The notes: generated by a model not told the origin, from the sequence alone. DNA of 64,000 nt from Pseudoalteromonas carrageenovora IAM 12662 (GCF_900239935.1 NZ_LT965928.1:1239407-1303406); one strand, 5' to 3'; shown: positions 53,311 to 62,079, counted from the first letter of the stretch. Translations and numbers: made by a program.

Positions 53311-54648
53311 ATGGAAAATGTACTGATTTGGCCAAAGGAATGCCCATTACTTATTAAAGGACTTGTAGAACAAAACGGTGCCTTTATTTTAGATGCTTTG
53401 GAAGCTTGGCCTGCTTGTCGTTCTACAAATGAAGATGATGGTGTATGCACCACCGTGTTGCCGCCTATTTATTATTTAGCATGGTTAACTCCGCTAGAAC
53501 CATTTGAAGAATGTTATTTTCAACATATTTGCGAATATGATGAAGACGCTCAAGCTTATATTGGTGCGGTTAAAAGCCATTATTACGATAATGAATACAC
53601 CCCAGAAAGCTTAGTGCTTATGCTATGTCAGCGCCTCGAAAAATATGCAAGTGTTGCCGCGCAAAGCACCATCAAAACACCGTTATCCTTAGTTGATTTA
53701 TTATTTAGCAAACGCTACTTTACGCTCATTGAGCATGCGTTAAATAATAAAAGTAAACTCTCTGCAGAGGATGCTTTAGCACTTTGGAAGGAAGTTGATT
53801 TTAGAGAGCGCTTAAGTGCTTTTATTCCAGAATCAATTGCTGATTTAGATAAGCTTTCTGAGCTTGCCAGCGAGAAGGTAGCATCTGGGAAAGACTACTT
53901 TACCTTACTAACTCAAGTATCGCCGGATGTTGACTCGGTTGTGCTGCTTGAAAAAGCCTTACTTACTCATTTACGTAAAAAAACAGCTAAACAAACTATG
54001 GCTATGCGCTTTATTGAGCAAGGCGCAACTGGTGTGCTGGCTGATGAAAACAATAAAACGGCTTTTATGTGGGCAGCTGAAAAAGGTTTTGTAAACGTAG
54101 TAGAAACCTTACTCGCAAAGCAAGATAAAAAAGCAGTCGATAACTTAGGAAACACAGCATTACATTACGCTGTACTCGCTAAAAATGAGTCGTTGATGGT
54201 GCTATTAATTAAAGCCGGATACGATTTTAGAGCTCGTAATAAAGAAGGCTTAAGCTGCTACAGGCTCGCGGTAAGTATTAAAGCTAATAACTTAGTTAAA
54301 TGCTTAGAGCGCGATTTTGGTATTAAAGAGCTTTCCCCAGAAGGGCAGTTTGACCGAATTAAAAAAGTTCACGTGTTGCACGCTGTGGTTACGTTGTTAT
54401 TTCCATTACAGTTGTTCTTCTTTTTTGATGAAACAATTACAATTAAAAGTGAATTAACGCTTGGTTTAACCATGATAGCCGTGATTTGTTTTTTCTTTGC
54501 GGCCAGTTTAAAACGCTGCGCGTTATACCCGCATATTAAGCACCCGTGGGGTTTGTTTGTACTCAGGGGGTTTTCGTTATTAAGCTTAGTGGCTCAAATT
54601 GGGCTTGCGAGTATAGTGGCACTAGCGGCCTTGAGTGATTTGGTTTAG
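53311..54648 (+). CDS. ankyrin-repeat protein with C-terminal membrane helices
   Basis: This 445-residue protein has an N-terminal globular domain (about 1-225) that I do not recognise. A block of about three ankyrin repeats (about 230-335) follows, with NKTAFMWAAEKGFVNVVETLLAK and GNTALHYAVLAKNESLMVLLIKAGYD as clear units. Three transmembrane helices end the protein (about 353-372, 382-401, 418-441). The layout points to a membrane-tethered cytoplasmic interaction module. The N-terminal part (WPACRSTNEDDGVCTTVLPP, then HICEYDEDAQAYIG) resembles DUF4123-type effector adaptors only faintly, and I do not claim that. It is monocistronic. Confidence 0.78.
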   Translation: MENVLIWPKECPLLIKGLVEQNGAFILDALEAWPACRSTNEDDGVCTTVLPPIYYLAWLTPLEPFEECYFQHICEYDEDAQAYIGAVKSHYYDNEYTPESLVLMLCQRLEKYASVAAQSTIKTPLSLVDLLFSKRYFTLIEHALNNKSKLSAEDALALWKEVDFRERLSAFIPESIADLDKLSELASEKVASGKDYFTLLTQVSPDVDSVVLLEKALLTHLRKKTAKQTMAMRFIEQGATGVLADENNKTAFMWAAEKGFVNVVETLLAKQDKKAVDNLGNTALHYAVLAKNESLMVLLIKAGYDFRARNKEGLSCYRLAVSIKANNLVKCLERDFGIKELSPEGQFDRIKKVHVLHAVVTLLFPLQLFFFFDETITIKSELTLGLTMIAVICFFFAASLKRCALYPHIKHPWGLFVLRGFSLLSLVAQIGLASIVALAALSDLV

Positions 54649-54667
54649 TCACTTTTAAAAAGTTAAT

Positions 54668-54703
54668 AAAAAACGCGCTTAAAGTAATTTAAGCGCGTTT
54701 TTT
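54668..54703. terminator. bidirectional terminator, 16-bp perfect stem
   Basis: Arms 54668-54683 and 54688-54703 (A6 + CGCGCTTAAA with its complement) close the loop GTAA. It lies between the converging ankyrin gene and the DUF2069 gene. Confidence 0.9.
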
Positions 54704-54733
54704 AATTTATGGTGCTTGATTGATATTTGTGCG

Positions 54734-55177
54734 TTATTTACCGTGCTCGTTTGCGGCTTTTTCTTCAGCAAGCTCTTCTTTAAGCTTGCGAATTTTTAAC
54801 CCCTGTTCTTGTCCGCGATGCCTTGCATAATACGTACAACCAATAAACATAGAAGATGCAAATATCAGTTCTAACAATACCCATATAAGCTCATTAGGCG
54901 CAGCCCAAAGCATGGTTAACCCGTGAATAAAGTAAAGCATTACAATAAAGTTAGCCCACGCATAGGTGTAGGTGTTGTCTTGAATTATGCCTCTTAACGG
55001 CAGTAATAAAGGAATAATGGGCACAAAGATTGACACTAAGCTCGCATTACCATTTAAAGGTGGTACAAAATACATCCACAATGGAATTAAAATTAGCAAA
55101 CCTACATAACCAAAGAGTGCGGCGCGCTGAAATTTTATAGTAATAGGCTTTTTAGCTGGGTTGTCAGCGGTATTCAT
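54734..55177 (-). CDS. DUF2069 membrane protein
   Basis: This 147-residue protein has four transmembrane helices and a charged C-terminal coiled-coil tail (KLKEELAEEKAANE). The motifs LLLPLRGIIQDNTYTYAWANFIVMLYFIHG and ALFGYVGLLILIPLW are typical of the DUF2069 family, whose function is unknown. Its ATG overlaps the wrbA stop codon, so it is co-translated with wrbA at the end of an arsC-wrbA operon. The linkage with wrbA recurs in gammaproteobacteria to my knowledge. Confidence 0.85.
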   Translation of the reverse strand: MNTADNPAKKPITIKFQRAALFGYVGLLILIPLWMYFVPPLNGNASLVSIFVPIIPLLLPLRGIIQDNTYTYAWANFIVMLYFIHGLTMLWAAPNELIWVLLELIFASSMFIGCTYYARHRGQEQGLKIRKLKEELAEEKAANEHGK

Positions 55178-55728
55178 TTAAGTTTTCTCGCAATGTGAGT
55201 AAGGCGTTTACCAACGCTTTGGCATATTTTAATTTCGTCTTTACTTAGCGTATTTGAATTACTACTACCTGCAACATGGCTTGCGCCATAAGGTGTGCCA
55301 CCCGTTTGCGTGGCAAGTAACTCAGGTACATCGTATGGTACGCCAAGTAGCATCATACCGTGGTGTAAAAGTGGTAAAGATAAATTAAGTAATGTGGCTT
55401 CATTGCCGCCATGCATACTGCTTGATGACGAAAACACACAAGCTGGCTTATCTATTAATTGCCCTTTTAGCCACAAGTCGCTGGTGGTTTCCCAAAAGCT
55501 TTTAGCCTGAGAGGCCATCATGCCAAATCGTGTGGGCGTGCCAAAGGCAAGGCCATCACAATTTATCAGCTCATCTTTTGAAATAACAATGTCGTGCGGA
55601 TTTTTAGCTACAAATGTACGCAGTAAGGCCGTTGCGCCTTGTTGCTCAATGGACTCAGCTATTTCGTGAGCCATAGCCTCTACAGAGCCATGGCTTGAGT
55701 GGTAAAGCACCACAATGGTTTCGCTCAT
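55174..55728 (-). CDS. wrbA: NAD(P)H:quinone oxidoreductase WrbA
   Basis: This 184-residue flavodoxin-fold FMN protein reduces quinones by two electrons, protecting against redox cycling. It has the phosphate-binding loop HSSHGSVEAMA near the N terminus, the GLAFGTPTRFGMM segment and the GGNEATLLNLSLPLLHHGMMLLGVPY region of WrbA. The start overlaps the arsC stop (TAATG) and the stop overlaps the next start (ATGA), making a tightly coupled three-gene operon. Confidence 0.94.
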   Translation of the reverse strand: MSETIVVLYHSSHGSVEAMAHEIAESIEQQGATALLRTFVAKNPHDIVISKDELINCDGLAFGTPTRFGMMASQAKSFWETTSDLWLKGQLIDKPACVFSSSSSMHGGNEATLLNLSLPLLHHGMMLLGVPYDVPELLATQTGGTPYGASHVAGSSNSNTLSKDEIKICQSVGKRLTHIARKLK

Positions 55729-56075
55729 TATAAAACGCTTAGTACGTTTTCTGGTGGGCGACCAATAGCTGCTTTATTGTTATTAACCACAATAGGGCGT
55801 TCAATTAGCTTTGGATTTTGTACCATGGCGTCGGTTAAAGCTTGCTCGCTGTTTTCATCTTTTAAGTTAAGCGCTTTGTAAGCGTCTTCTTTAGTGCGCA
55901 TAAGCTGGCGAACTGAATCAAAACCAAGCTGGCTTACAAGCGTTGTAATTTGCTCATGCGAAAGAGGTGTTTTTAAATACTCGACAATACTTGGCTCTAC
56001 ATTGTTATTTTGTAATAGGGCTAGCGTTTCGCGTGATTTAGAACAACGCGGGTTATGATAAATAGTAACAGACAT
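55728..56075 (-). CDS. arsC: arsenate reductase (glutaredoxin type) ArsC
   Basis: This 115-residue thioredoxin-fold protein has the catalytic Cys11 in HNPRCSKSR and the arginine region LIERPIVVNNNKAAIGRPPE, all typical of glutathione/glutaredoxin-linked ArsC. There is no arsB, arsR or acr3 nearby, and it heads an operon with wrbA and DUF2069. The physiological role may therefore be general thiol-redox chemistry and not arsenic resistance. It is the first gene of the operon. Confidence 0.93.
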   Translation of the reverse strand: MSVTIYHNPRCSKSRETLALLQNNNVEPSIVEYLKTPLSHEQITTLVSQLGFDSVRQLMRTKEDAYKALNLKDENSEQALTDAMVQNPKLIERPIVVNNNKAAIGRPPENVLSVL

Positions 56076-56128
56076 AAAATGTATCCAAAGTGTGAATTGC
56101 CTCTATTTTAGGGCAAGCGCTTGCAGAC

Positions 56129-57586
56129 TTAAAGTCTTGCAAGCTCTTTTTGTAAACGTCGGTATTGGGTAAGTAGTGCTTTTAAGCGTTGTTGCTTAAC
56201 AAGTTCTGTAGGCTCCACAAAGTTAAGTGTTTTTTGTACTTCGTCTGCGGCTTTAATATATGCGCCATATTGCGATAGTACATCGGCGTTTGCTTCGTGG
56301 TAGGCAGCAAGTTTGTCTTGCTTTTTATACGCATCAGCAAGTAATTGTTTACCTAAGTTATGGTTTGGCTTTTCTAGTAAAAAGCTTTTAAGTGTGTTTT
56401 CGGCAAGCTCATATTGCTCAGCTTCAAGTGCTGCATTTGCATAGTTAAGCGTAATAACTTGGTTATTAGGGCGGTATTGATTTAAATCGGCTAAAAACTT
56501 AACGGCTTCATCGGCCTTTTTTTGCGCTATTAATAAATCTGTATGGGTGTCGATATAAAATAAATTTTTAGGATCGTTTTTTAATAACTCATCAAGGATT
56601 GGCGCCGCTTCGTCTAACTTATCTTGATCGAGTAAACTTATGGCTAAACCGTACTTCAGGGCTGTATTGCTGTAGTTATTTTCGCGTAGTAGTTTTCTAA
56701 ATAAGTCTTCAGCTTTTTCTGGTTTGTTATCGTAGCGTGCAAGCACGCGGCTTTTGGCTAAATTAAACTCAAGGCTTGGGTTTATATGGCGCTTAGGGTA
56801 TTGCTCGGCGCGTAAACGCACATCTGATACACGGCTTTCAGGTAACGGGTGAGTCAGCAAAAATGCAGGTGGCTTATATTTGTAACGAATTTGTGCGGCG
56901 AGCTTTGTTAAAAATTCACTTGATGCGCGTGCATCAAAGCCTGCGTTGTTAAGTGTTTGCATGCCAATACGGTCGGCTTCTTGCTCTGCCGAGCGGCTAT
57001 GCGTTAGTTGGCTAAACGCAGATTGCGTTTGGCTTGCTGAAATAATAGCAATACCTGCATCCGGAGCTACAACGGTTGCTAATATACCGGCGATCATTCC
57101 GGCAATTGTCATTGCGCTATTATCTTGTTGTTGTTGAATTCTGCGTGCTAAATGGCGCTGCGTTACGTGGGCAATTTCGTGCCCAAGTACAGATGCAAAT
57201 TGGCTTTCGTTATCGGCTTGCGCTATTAACCCTGTGTGCACACCTACATGCCCACCATAAAACGCAAAGGCGTTTATTTCTGAGTTATTAATCCAAAAAA
57301 ACGAAAACGGAAAACGTACATCGTTAGCATTAGCGACTAGCTTTCGGCCAATAGTTGTTAGGTATTCGTCAAGCACGGGGTCGTTTATAACCGGCGACGA
57401 GCCGCGTATCTGCATCATCATGACTTCGCCAATGGCTTGCTCTTTTTCAAGTGGCAGTGCTTGTAATGCGGATGTTCCTAAATCAGGAAGCGTAAAGTTA
57501 GTTTGTGCCTTTAAAGGCTCGCTCACTAATAAGCTAAATGTGAGTGCGGCGCTACATAAAGTGATAAATGCTGATTTTAGCTGCAT
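56129..57586 (-). CDS. bepA: beta-barrel assembly-enhancing protease BepA
   Basis: This 485-residue periplasmic M48 zinc protease and chaperone helps outer-membrane protein folding and degrades stalled LptD. It has a signal peptide (cleavage near LKAQ), the zinc motif HEIAH at 136-140 with a downstream Glu in AEQEADRIG near residue 200, and a C-terminal TPR domain (about 300-470). The protease-plus-TPR layout and the motif SRSAEQEADRIGMQ identify BepA. It follows a gene of unknown function after one base on the same strand. Confidence 0.95.
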   Translation of the reverse strand: MQLKSAFITLCSAALTFSLLVSEPLKAQTNFTLPDLGTSALQALPLEKEQAIGEVMMMQIRGSSPVINDPVLDEYLTTIGRKLVANANDVRFPFSFFWINNSEINAFAFYGGHVGVHTGLIAQADNESQFASVLGHEIAHVTQRHLARRIQQQQDNSAMTIAGMIAGILATVVAPDAGIAIISASQTQSAFSQLTHSRSAEQEADRIGMQTLNNAGFDARASSEFLTKLAAQIRYKYKPPAFLLTHPLPESRVSDVRLRAEQYPKRHINPSLEFNLAKSRVLARYDNKPEKAEDLFRKLLRENNYSNTALKYGLAISLLDQDKLDEAAPILDELLKNDPKNLFYIDTHTDLLIAQKKADEAVKFLADLNQYRPNNQVITLNYANAALEAEQYELAENTLKSFLLEKPNHNLGKQLLADAYKKQDKLAAYHEANADVLSQYGAYIKAADEVQKTLNFVEPTELVKQQRLKALLTQYRRLQKELARL

Positions 57587-57587
57587 T

Positions 57588-58253
57588 TTATTCCTTGTTT
57601 ATTGGTTCGCCAATGGCAATTTTGGCAATATCTATTTCGTCACTGCTTGCGCGGCTGTCTTTTTCGCACAATTGGTAGAGTTCTTTTATTGTGACTCCAT
57701 CAAGCTTTACAACGTTCAATTCGCGCTGTAAAAAAGTAATAATTTTATGTACCACTTTATGTGCATGTAAAATAAGTGCTTTATCGGCTTTGTCACCGCG
57801 TTCAAAATAAAAACCTATAAATTTATGGAGTTGGTTTATTCTTATTAGGTTTTTCATTGAATGTGGGTCCCACACTCTAAATTCCATAAAACGGTTATCT
57901 TTAATGTATTGATCAACAATAACATCTTTTGCATAAGGCTGAGCCCACAGCTCAAAACCTCTATCGGTAAATACTTGGTGCAGTGCTATGCGTGGTTTGT
58001 GTTTTGTGTGTATTTCACCAAAGTTATCTTCGTAACCATCAAGTAAGTCTAAGTTCCAATTACGTTTATCGAGTAAGTTTTTTACTGCGTTATCAAATCC
58101 GTGTTCTAACACTCCCTCTGATTCACTAACAGAAGACGCAACTAAATGATAAAAAGGCGGTAGCTCCCCCCAATTAATCTGTTTTTTAAACCAATTAATC
58201 TCTTTGAGTGTTGGATTACTTGGTAGATGCGCTTTATTATGCGTTCCAGACAT
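57588..58253 (-). CDS. unknown protein co-transcribed with bepA
   Basis: I do not recognise the family. It is a 221-residue soluble protein with no signal peptide, rich in aromatic and charged residues (LPPFYHLVASSVSE, DGYEDNFGEIHTKHKPRIALHQVF, then RGFELWAQPYAKDVIVDQYIKDNRFMEF). The C-terminal third is helical. It is the first gene of the bepA operon, one base upstream of the protease, so a role linked to envelope assembly is possible. The promoter should lie in the divergent region 58254-58399. Confidence 0.65.
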   Translation of the reverse strand: MSGTHNKAHLPSNPTLKEINWFKKQINWGELPPFYHLVASSVSESEGVLEHGFDNAVKNLLDKRNWNLDLLDGYEDNFGEIHTKHKPRIALHQVFTDRGFELWAQPYAKDVIVDQYIKDNRFMEFRVWDPHSMKNLIRINQLHKFIGFYFERGDKADKALILHAHKVVHKIITFLQRELNVVKLDGVTIKELYQLCEKDSRASSDEIDIAKIAIGEPINKE

Positions 58254-58399
58254 TAACTTATCCTTACTGCTAACTATTTCATAAGGATAAACTATTGCAT
58301 GAATTGTTTTAAGAAAAAGTTACTGCTGTTCATGCTTTATAAGTATATTGACCAACAATATGCGACTTATTATTCATTTACTACGCGAGTAGAGGCGTT

Positions 58400-58618
58400 A
58401 TGTTAGAGCGCGATTTAAAAAAGTTTAAATGTCCGCAGCAATTTGTGCAGTTTAAACTTGCCCTAAAAAGTGCGCAGTCATCAAAACAGTGCATTATTTT
58501 TAGTATAAATAAAGGCGAAAGTGCGAACGACATAGAACGTTTTTTGCAAAAAAATGCTTACCGTTACAATTTTGATAAACAACGTGGGTTGTTATTAGTG
58601 GAGCCATTACATGTTTGA
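58400..58618 (+). CDS. TusA/SirA-family small protein
   Basis: This 72-residue protein has the TusA-type fold pattern: a CP motif (Cys11 in KKFKCPQQFVQFKLALKSA), a beta strand and a helix (SANDIERFLQKNAYRYNFD), and a final strand. TusA carries persulfide sulfur to tRNA thiolation and related pathways. Here the motif is CPQQ in place of the classical CPxP. Its stop codon overlaps the perM start, so the two proteins are made together. A large sulfur-handling fusion enzyme follows perM, which fits a sulfur context. Confidence 0.75.
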   Translation: MLERDLKKFKCPQQFVQFKLALKSAQSSKQCIIFSINKGESANDIERFLQKNAYRYNFDKQRGLLLVEPLHV

Positions 58619-59687
58619 ATACGTAAAAGCATGGTACGAAAGGAAGTTCTCGGATCCTCATTCGGTTACCTTATTATTTTTATTATTAGCCTCAGTTGCT
58701 TTACTTTACTTTTTTGGTTCGTTAATTGTGCCGGTACTAGTGGCATTGGTAATTGCTTATTTACTTGATTGGCCTGTAGTGCATTTAGAGCGCTTTGGTG
58801 TAAAGCGCTTTGGCGCTACAGTTATAGTAATGCTAATTTTTATAAGCATTATGCTGACTCTTATTTTAGTTATTGGGCCAGTGCTTTGGAAACAAACCAG
58901 TAACTTAGTGCAAGAAACCCCGCATATGCTAGAGCAAGGTAAGTCGTACTTAATTGCATTACCTGAGCGATACCCAAGTTTAATTAATATTGAACAAGTA
59001 CAGGCTATTGTGGCAACCGTTGAAGACAAAATAATTGAGTTTGGCCAAGTGGTTTTATCGTTTTCGCTTACGTCGTTAAAAGATGTTGTGGCTTGGCTTA
59101 TCTATTTGGTACTTGTGCCGTTACTGGTGTTTTTTATGCTTAAAGATAAGTTAGAGCTAACAGGTAGCGCCGCTAAACTTATACCACAGCAACGGCGTTT
59201 AATTTTGCAGGTTTGGAATGAAATGAATCAGCAAATAATGAACTACATTCGCGGTAAAGTGTTTGAAATTTTAATTGTTGGTGGTGTGTCGTTTATAGCG
59301 TTTACTGTTTTAGATTTACGTTATGCGGCACTTTTAGGTGTGCTAGTTGGCTTTTCGGTATTAATTCCATTTATTGGTGCCGCGCTTGTAACGATCCCGG
59401 TTGCCGCTGTGGCATTGTTTCAATTTGGCCTTGAAACGCAGTTTTGGACCATTTTAATAATTTACGGGATCATCCAAGCACTCGATGGCAATGTATTAGT
59501 GCCGCTGTTGTTTTCGGAAGCGGTTGACTTAAACCCGGTATTTATAATTGTTGCAGTGTTATTTTTTGGTGGCTTGTGGGGTTTTTGGGGCGTATTTTTT
59601 GCCATTCCATTAGCATCGCTTGTAAAAGCGTTAATAAATGCGTGGTCATCAACACATGAAGAAATAACCAAAGAGCTGGCGGAGTAA
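58611..59687 (+). CDS. perM: PerM/AI-2E family transporter
   Basis: This 358-residue membrane protein of the AI-2E exporter superfamily has about eight transmembrane helices. The motifs VPVLVALVIAYLLDWPVVHLERFG near the N terminus and the C-terminal GVLVGFSVLIPFIGAALVTIP ... PLLFSEAVDLNPVFIIVAVLFFGGLWGFWGVFFAIPLA are diagnostic. PerM is the usual name for the copy next to bepA and a TusA-like gene. The transported compound is not known with certainty. The start overlaps the upstream stop codon by eight bases. Confidence 0.85.
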   Translation: MFEYVKAWYERKFSDPHSVTLLFLLLASVALLYFFGSLIVPVLVALVIAYLLDWPVVHLERFGVKRFGATVIVMLIFISIMLTLILVIGPVLWKQTSNLVQETPHMLEQGKSYLIALPERYPSLINIEQVQAIVATVEDKIIEFGQVVLSFSLTSLKDVVAWLIYLVLVPLLVFFMLKDKLELTGSAAKLIPQQRRLILQVWNEMNQQIMNYIRGKVFEILIVGGVSFIAFTVLDLRYAALLGVLVGFSVLIPFIGAALVTIPVAAVALFQFGLETQFWTILIIYGIIQALDGNVLVPLLFSEAVDLNPVFIIVAVLFFGGLWGFWGVFFAIPLASLVKALINAWSSTHEEITKELAE

Positions 59688-59723
59688 CGCTACAAACAAA
59701 TTTTTAGTATAAAAAAGAATAGT

Positions 59724-59819
59724 AAACGCACCTAAGTTGCTAAAGAGTTATTACTCATTACCCATAAATTTATGTACTATTGGTAATAAGATATATTTTT
59801 TAGTAATAAAGGTGCGTTT
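59724..59819 (+). promoter_or_regulatory. leader with an inverted repeat enclosing the ribosome-binding site of the fusion gene
   Basis: The arm AAACGCACCT (59724-59733) is perfectly complementary to AGGTGCGTTT (59810-59819), which contains the ribosome-binding site (AAAGGTG at 59808-59814). The 76 bases between include a second inverted pair, TTATTAC and GTAATAA. In RNA this could fold so that the ribosome-binding site is hidden. As DNA it could equally be a long operator. Both readings are inferences. Confidence 0.5.
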
Positions 59820-59823
59820 TTTA

Positions 59824-62079
59824 ATGTCTGAGTTTTTATTGCCCGATGAACCACTAAAACAAGTTTACCTTGATGCAAATGCAACGACCCCAGTGTTGCC
59901 ATGCATTGCTGATGTGGTGTCCCATACTATGCAAATATGTTTTGGTAATCCTTCTAGCCCGCATATTAGTGGTATTCAAGCTAAACACTTATTAGAGCAA
60001 ACACGCGATAAAGCTCGCGCCGTCATTGGTGCTAAAAATGGCGATATTTTGTTTACCTCAGGTGCTACAGAAGGTATTCAAACAGCGGTGGTATCTACGC
60101 TTATCAATGCTAAAAAACACACTATTAAAAACCCAGTATTGCTATATGGTGCTACAGAGCACAAAGCCGTACCAAATACATTAAAACACTGGAATAACGT
60201 ACTTGAAATAAACGCCCAAGTGCTTGCTATTCCGGTAGATAGTAACGGTATTTTAGATTTAGATTTTATTGCAAAGCATATCAATAACGCATTGATGATC
60301 TGCACAATGGCGGTTAATAACGAAACTGGCGTGTATCAAAATTTAGCAGCAATTGAGCAAACAATTCGCAGCCGTAACAACAATGTATCGTGGATGGTTG
60401 ATTGCGTTCAAGCTCTTGGTAAGCAAGCGCTTGTGCTTAGCGATACAACGATAGATTACGCGCCGTTTTCTGGGCATAAACTTTATGCACCTAAAGGAAT
60501 TGGCCTACTTTACATTAAAAGTGGCAGTGCTTACACGCCATTTATAGCCGGTGGCGGGCAAGAAAGCGGTATGCGATCAGGCACCGAAAACCTGCCAGGT
60601 ATTGCTGGGTTAAATAAGCTTTTTAGCTTATTACTCGATAAAACCGACGATACTTTTAAATCATTAGATACATTAAATAGCTATCGCAGTGAGTTACACG
60701 AAGCATTAAAAAATACATTTGGCGATATAACGTTTAATCATAGTTTTGAGCATTCAGTGCCAACAACATTAAACTTTGCTGTAAACGATTTAACGTCAAA
60801 AGAAGTGATTGATTTGTTTGACGCGGCAGGTATTCGTGTAAGTGGGGGATCTGCGTGTAGTACAGGTGCTGCGCAAAGCTTTGTACTTGATGCAATGGGC
60901 GCAAGTAAATGGCAAAGCGAAAATGCAATTAGGCTCTCGTTTGGCCCAGCAGCCACGCAGCAAGATATAACTTATGCTTGTGAGCGTATTCGTGCTTTAA
61001 AACAAATACTGCAAGCAAACTGTTTAATCGTGTCTGACAGTACTACACCACAACAAGAAGTGTGCGCACTGGGATTAACTCAATTTAGGCATCAGGGCGC
61101 GTGTAGTTGGTTGTATGTGAGCGACGATAAGCACGCAGTTATTATCGACCCAATTATTGAGCTAATTCCTCGATTTGAAAAAATAGCGAATACTCAAAAC
61201 TTAAAGGTGGCTGCGGTACTTAATACTCATAAGCATCAAGAGCGAGAGTCTGCAACACAGCTACTAACGAGTGTATTAGCTCATAGAGTTGTAAAGGGTG
61301 AAGTTGATGCGCTTGGTTGGCCTATAAACCTAGCAACAATAACACTAACAAATGACGTGCTTGAAAAAGTAGCAACACCAGGGCACAGCAAAGACAGCGT
61401 CAGTTATTTACTAAAAAATAGCGCGGGTGAAACGCGGTACTGTTTTTGTGGCGATTTAATTTTACCTGCGGGGCTTGGCAACACATCGCTTAAAGGGGGC
61501 GATGCTAAAGCTATGGCGCAGTCTATTTTAACATTAAGCAAGCAGCTAACTAATAAGAGTATTATTTGTTCAGGGCACGACTACCAACAGTGTTTTGCTA
61601 TGAACTGGGCTGTACAGCAAAAGCAAACACCTTTATTAAGTGCTTTAAAAAATAACGATATTTCAATTGATGAGTTTGCATTGCAAAAGCAGCAATATGA
61701 TGCACTAAAACAAGTTAATAACACCCAGTTATGTGGTTATGTAAACGCGCTGCCAGAAATTGATACGCAACAACTGAGTTTTAAAGATGCAAAAGCAATG
61801 CTTAGCACGGATAGCACCTATTTAATTGATACACGAGAACCATACGAACACGGTGCTACCAACGTAGCTCACTTGTTTAACACTCCCAATGCAAACACGT
61901 TAAATATACCTCTTAGCAGAATGGCCAATGCGGTATTTGAAGGCCAGCTCAATAAAAACAATACATACATTTTATTGTGCCGAAGCGGAAACCGCTCAAA
62001 AATAGCGGCTAACAACTTAATGCAACTAGGGTATAAAACCGTTTATAACTTAAATGGTGGCTTGGCACTGAGCAATTAA
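59824..62079 (+). CDS. cysteine desulfurase / MBL persulfide dioxygenase-like / rhodanese fusion
   Basis: This 751-residue protein joins three sulfur-handling domains. Residues about 12-395 form an aminotransferase class V cysteine desulfurase with PLP Lys219 (FSGHKLYAPKG) and catalytic Cys345 (GGSACSTGA). Residues about 410-610 form a metallo-beta-lactamase domain with His469/His471 (NTHKHQER), His521 (TPGHSKDS), Asp544 (CGDLILPAG) and His585 (SGHDY). The usual HxHxDH is HxHxER here, keeping only the three ligands of mono-iron persulfide dioxygenases (ETHE1: His, His, Asp). Residues about 650-751 form a rhodanese with Cys719 (LLCRSGNRS). I chose ATG 59824 behind AAAGGTG over an in-frame ATG at 59737 lacking one. 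I infer sulfur mobilised from cysteine and processed in one polypeptide. Confidence 0.9.
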   Translation: MSEFLLPDEPLKQVYLDANATTPVLPCIADVVSHTMQICFGNPSSPHISGIQAKHLLEQTRDKARAVIGAKNGDILFTSGATEGIQTAVVSTLINAKKHTIKNPVLLYGATEHKAVPNTLKHWNNVLEINAQVLAIPVDSNGILDLDFIAKHINNALMICTMAVNNETGVYQNLAAIEQTIRSRNNNVSWMVDCVQALGKQALVLSDTTIDYAPFSGHKLYAPKGIGLLYIKSGSAYTPFIAGGGQESGMRSGTENLPGIAGLNKLFSLLLDKTDDTFKSLDTLNSYRSELHEALKNTFGDITFNHSFEHSVPTTLNFAVNDLTSKEVIDLFDAAGIRVSGGSACSTGAAQSFVLDAMGASKWQSENAIRLSFGPAATQQDITYACERIRALKQILQANCLIVSDSTTPQQEVCALGLTQFRHQGACSWLYVSDDKHAVIIDPIIELIPRFEKIANTQNLKVAAVLNTHKHQERESATQLLTSVLAHRVVKGEVDALGWPINLATITLTNDVLEKVATPGHSKDSVSYLLKNSAGETRYCFCGDLILPAGLGNTSLKGGDAKAMAQSILTLSKQLTNKSIICSGHDYQQCFAMNWAVQQKQTPLLSALKNNDISIDEFALQKQQYDALKQVNNTQLCGYVNALPEIDTQQLSFKDAKAMLSTDSTYLIDTREPYEHGATNVAHLFNTPNANTLNIPLSRMANAVFEGQLNKNNTYILLCRSGNRSKIAANNLMQLGYKTVYNLNGGLALSN

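Noticed and set aside
55728-56075. Arsenic resistance operon
   Set aside because: Only arsC is present. It is fused into an operon with wrbA and DUF2069 and there is no arsR, arsB or acr3.
59737-59823. Upstream ATG for the sulfur fusion protein giving 29 extra residues
   Set aside because: The extension is hydrophobic, non-homologous sequence without a ribosome-binding site. ATG 59824 is preceded by AAAGGTG.
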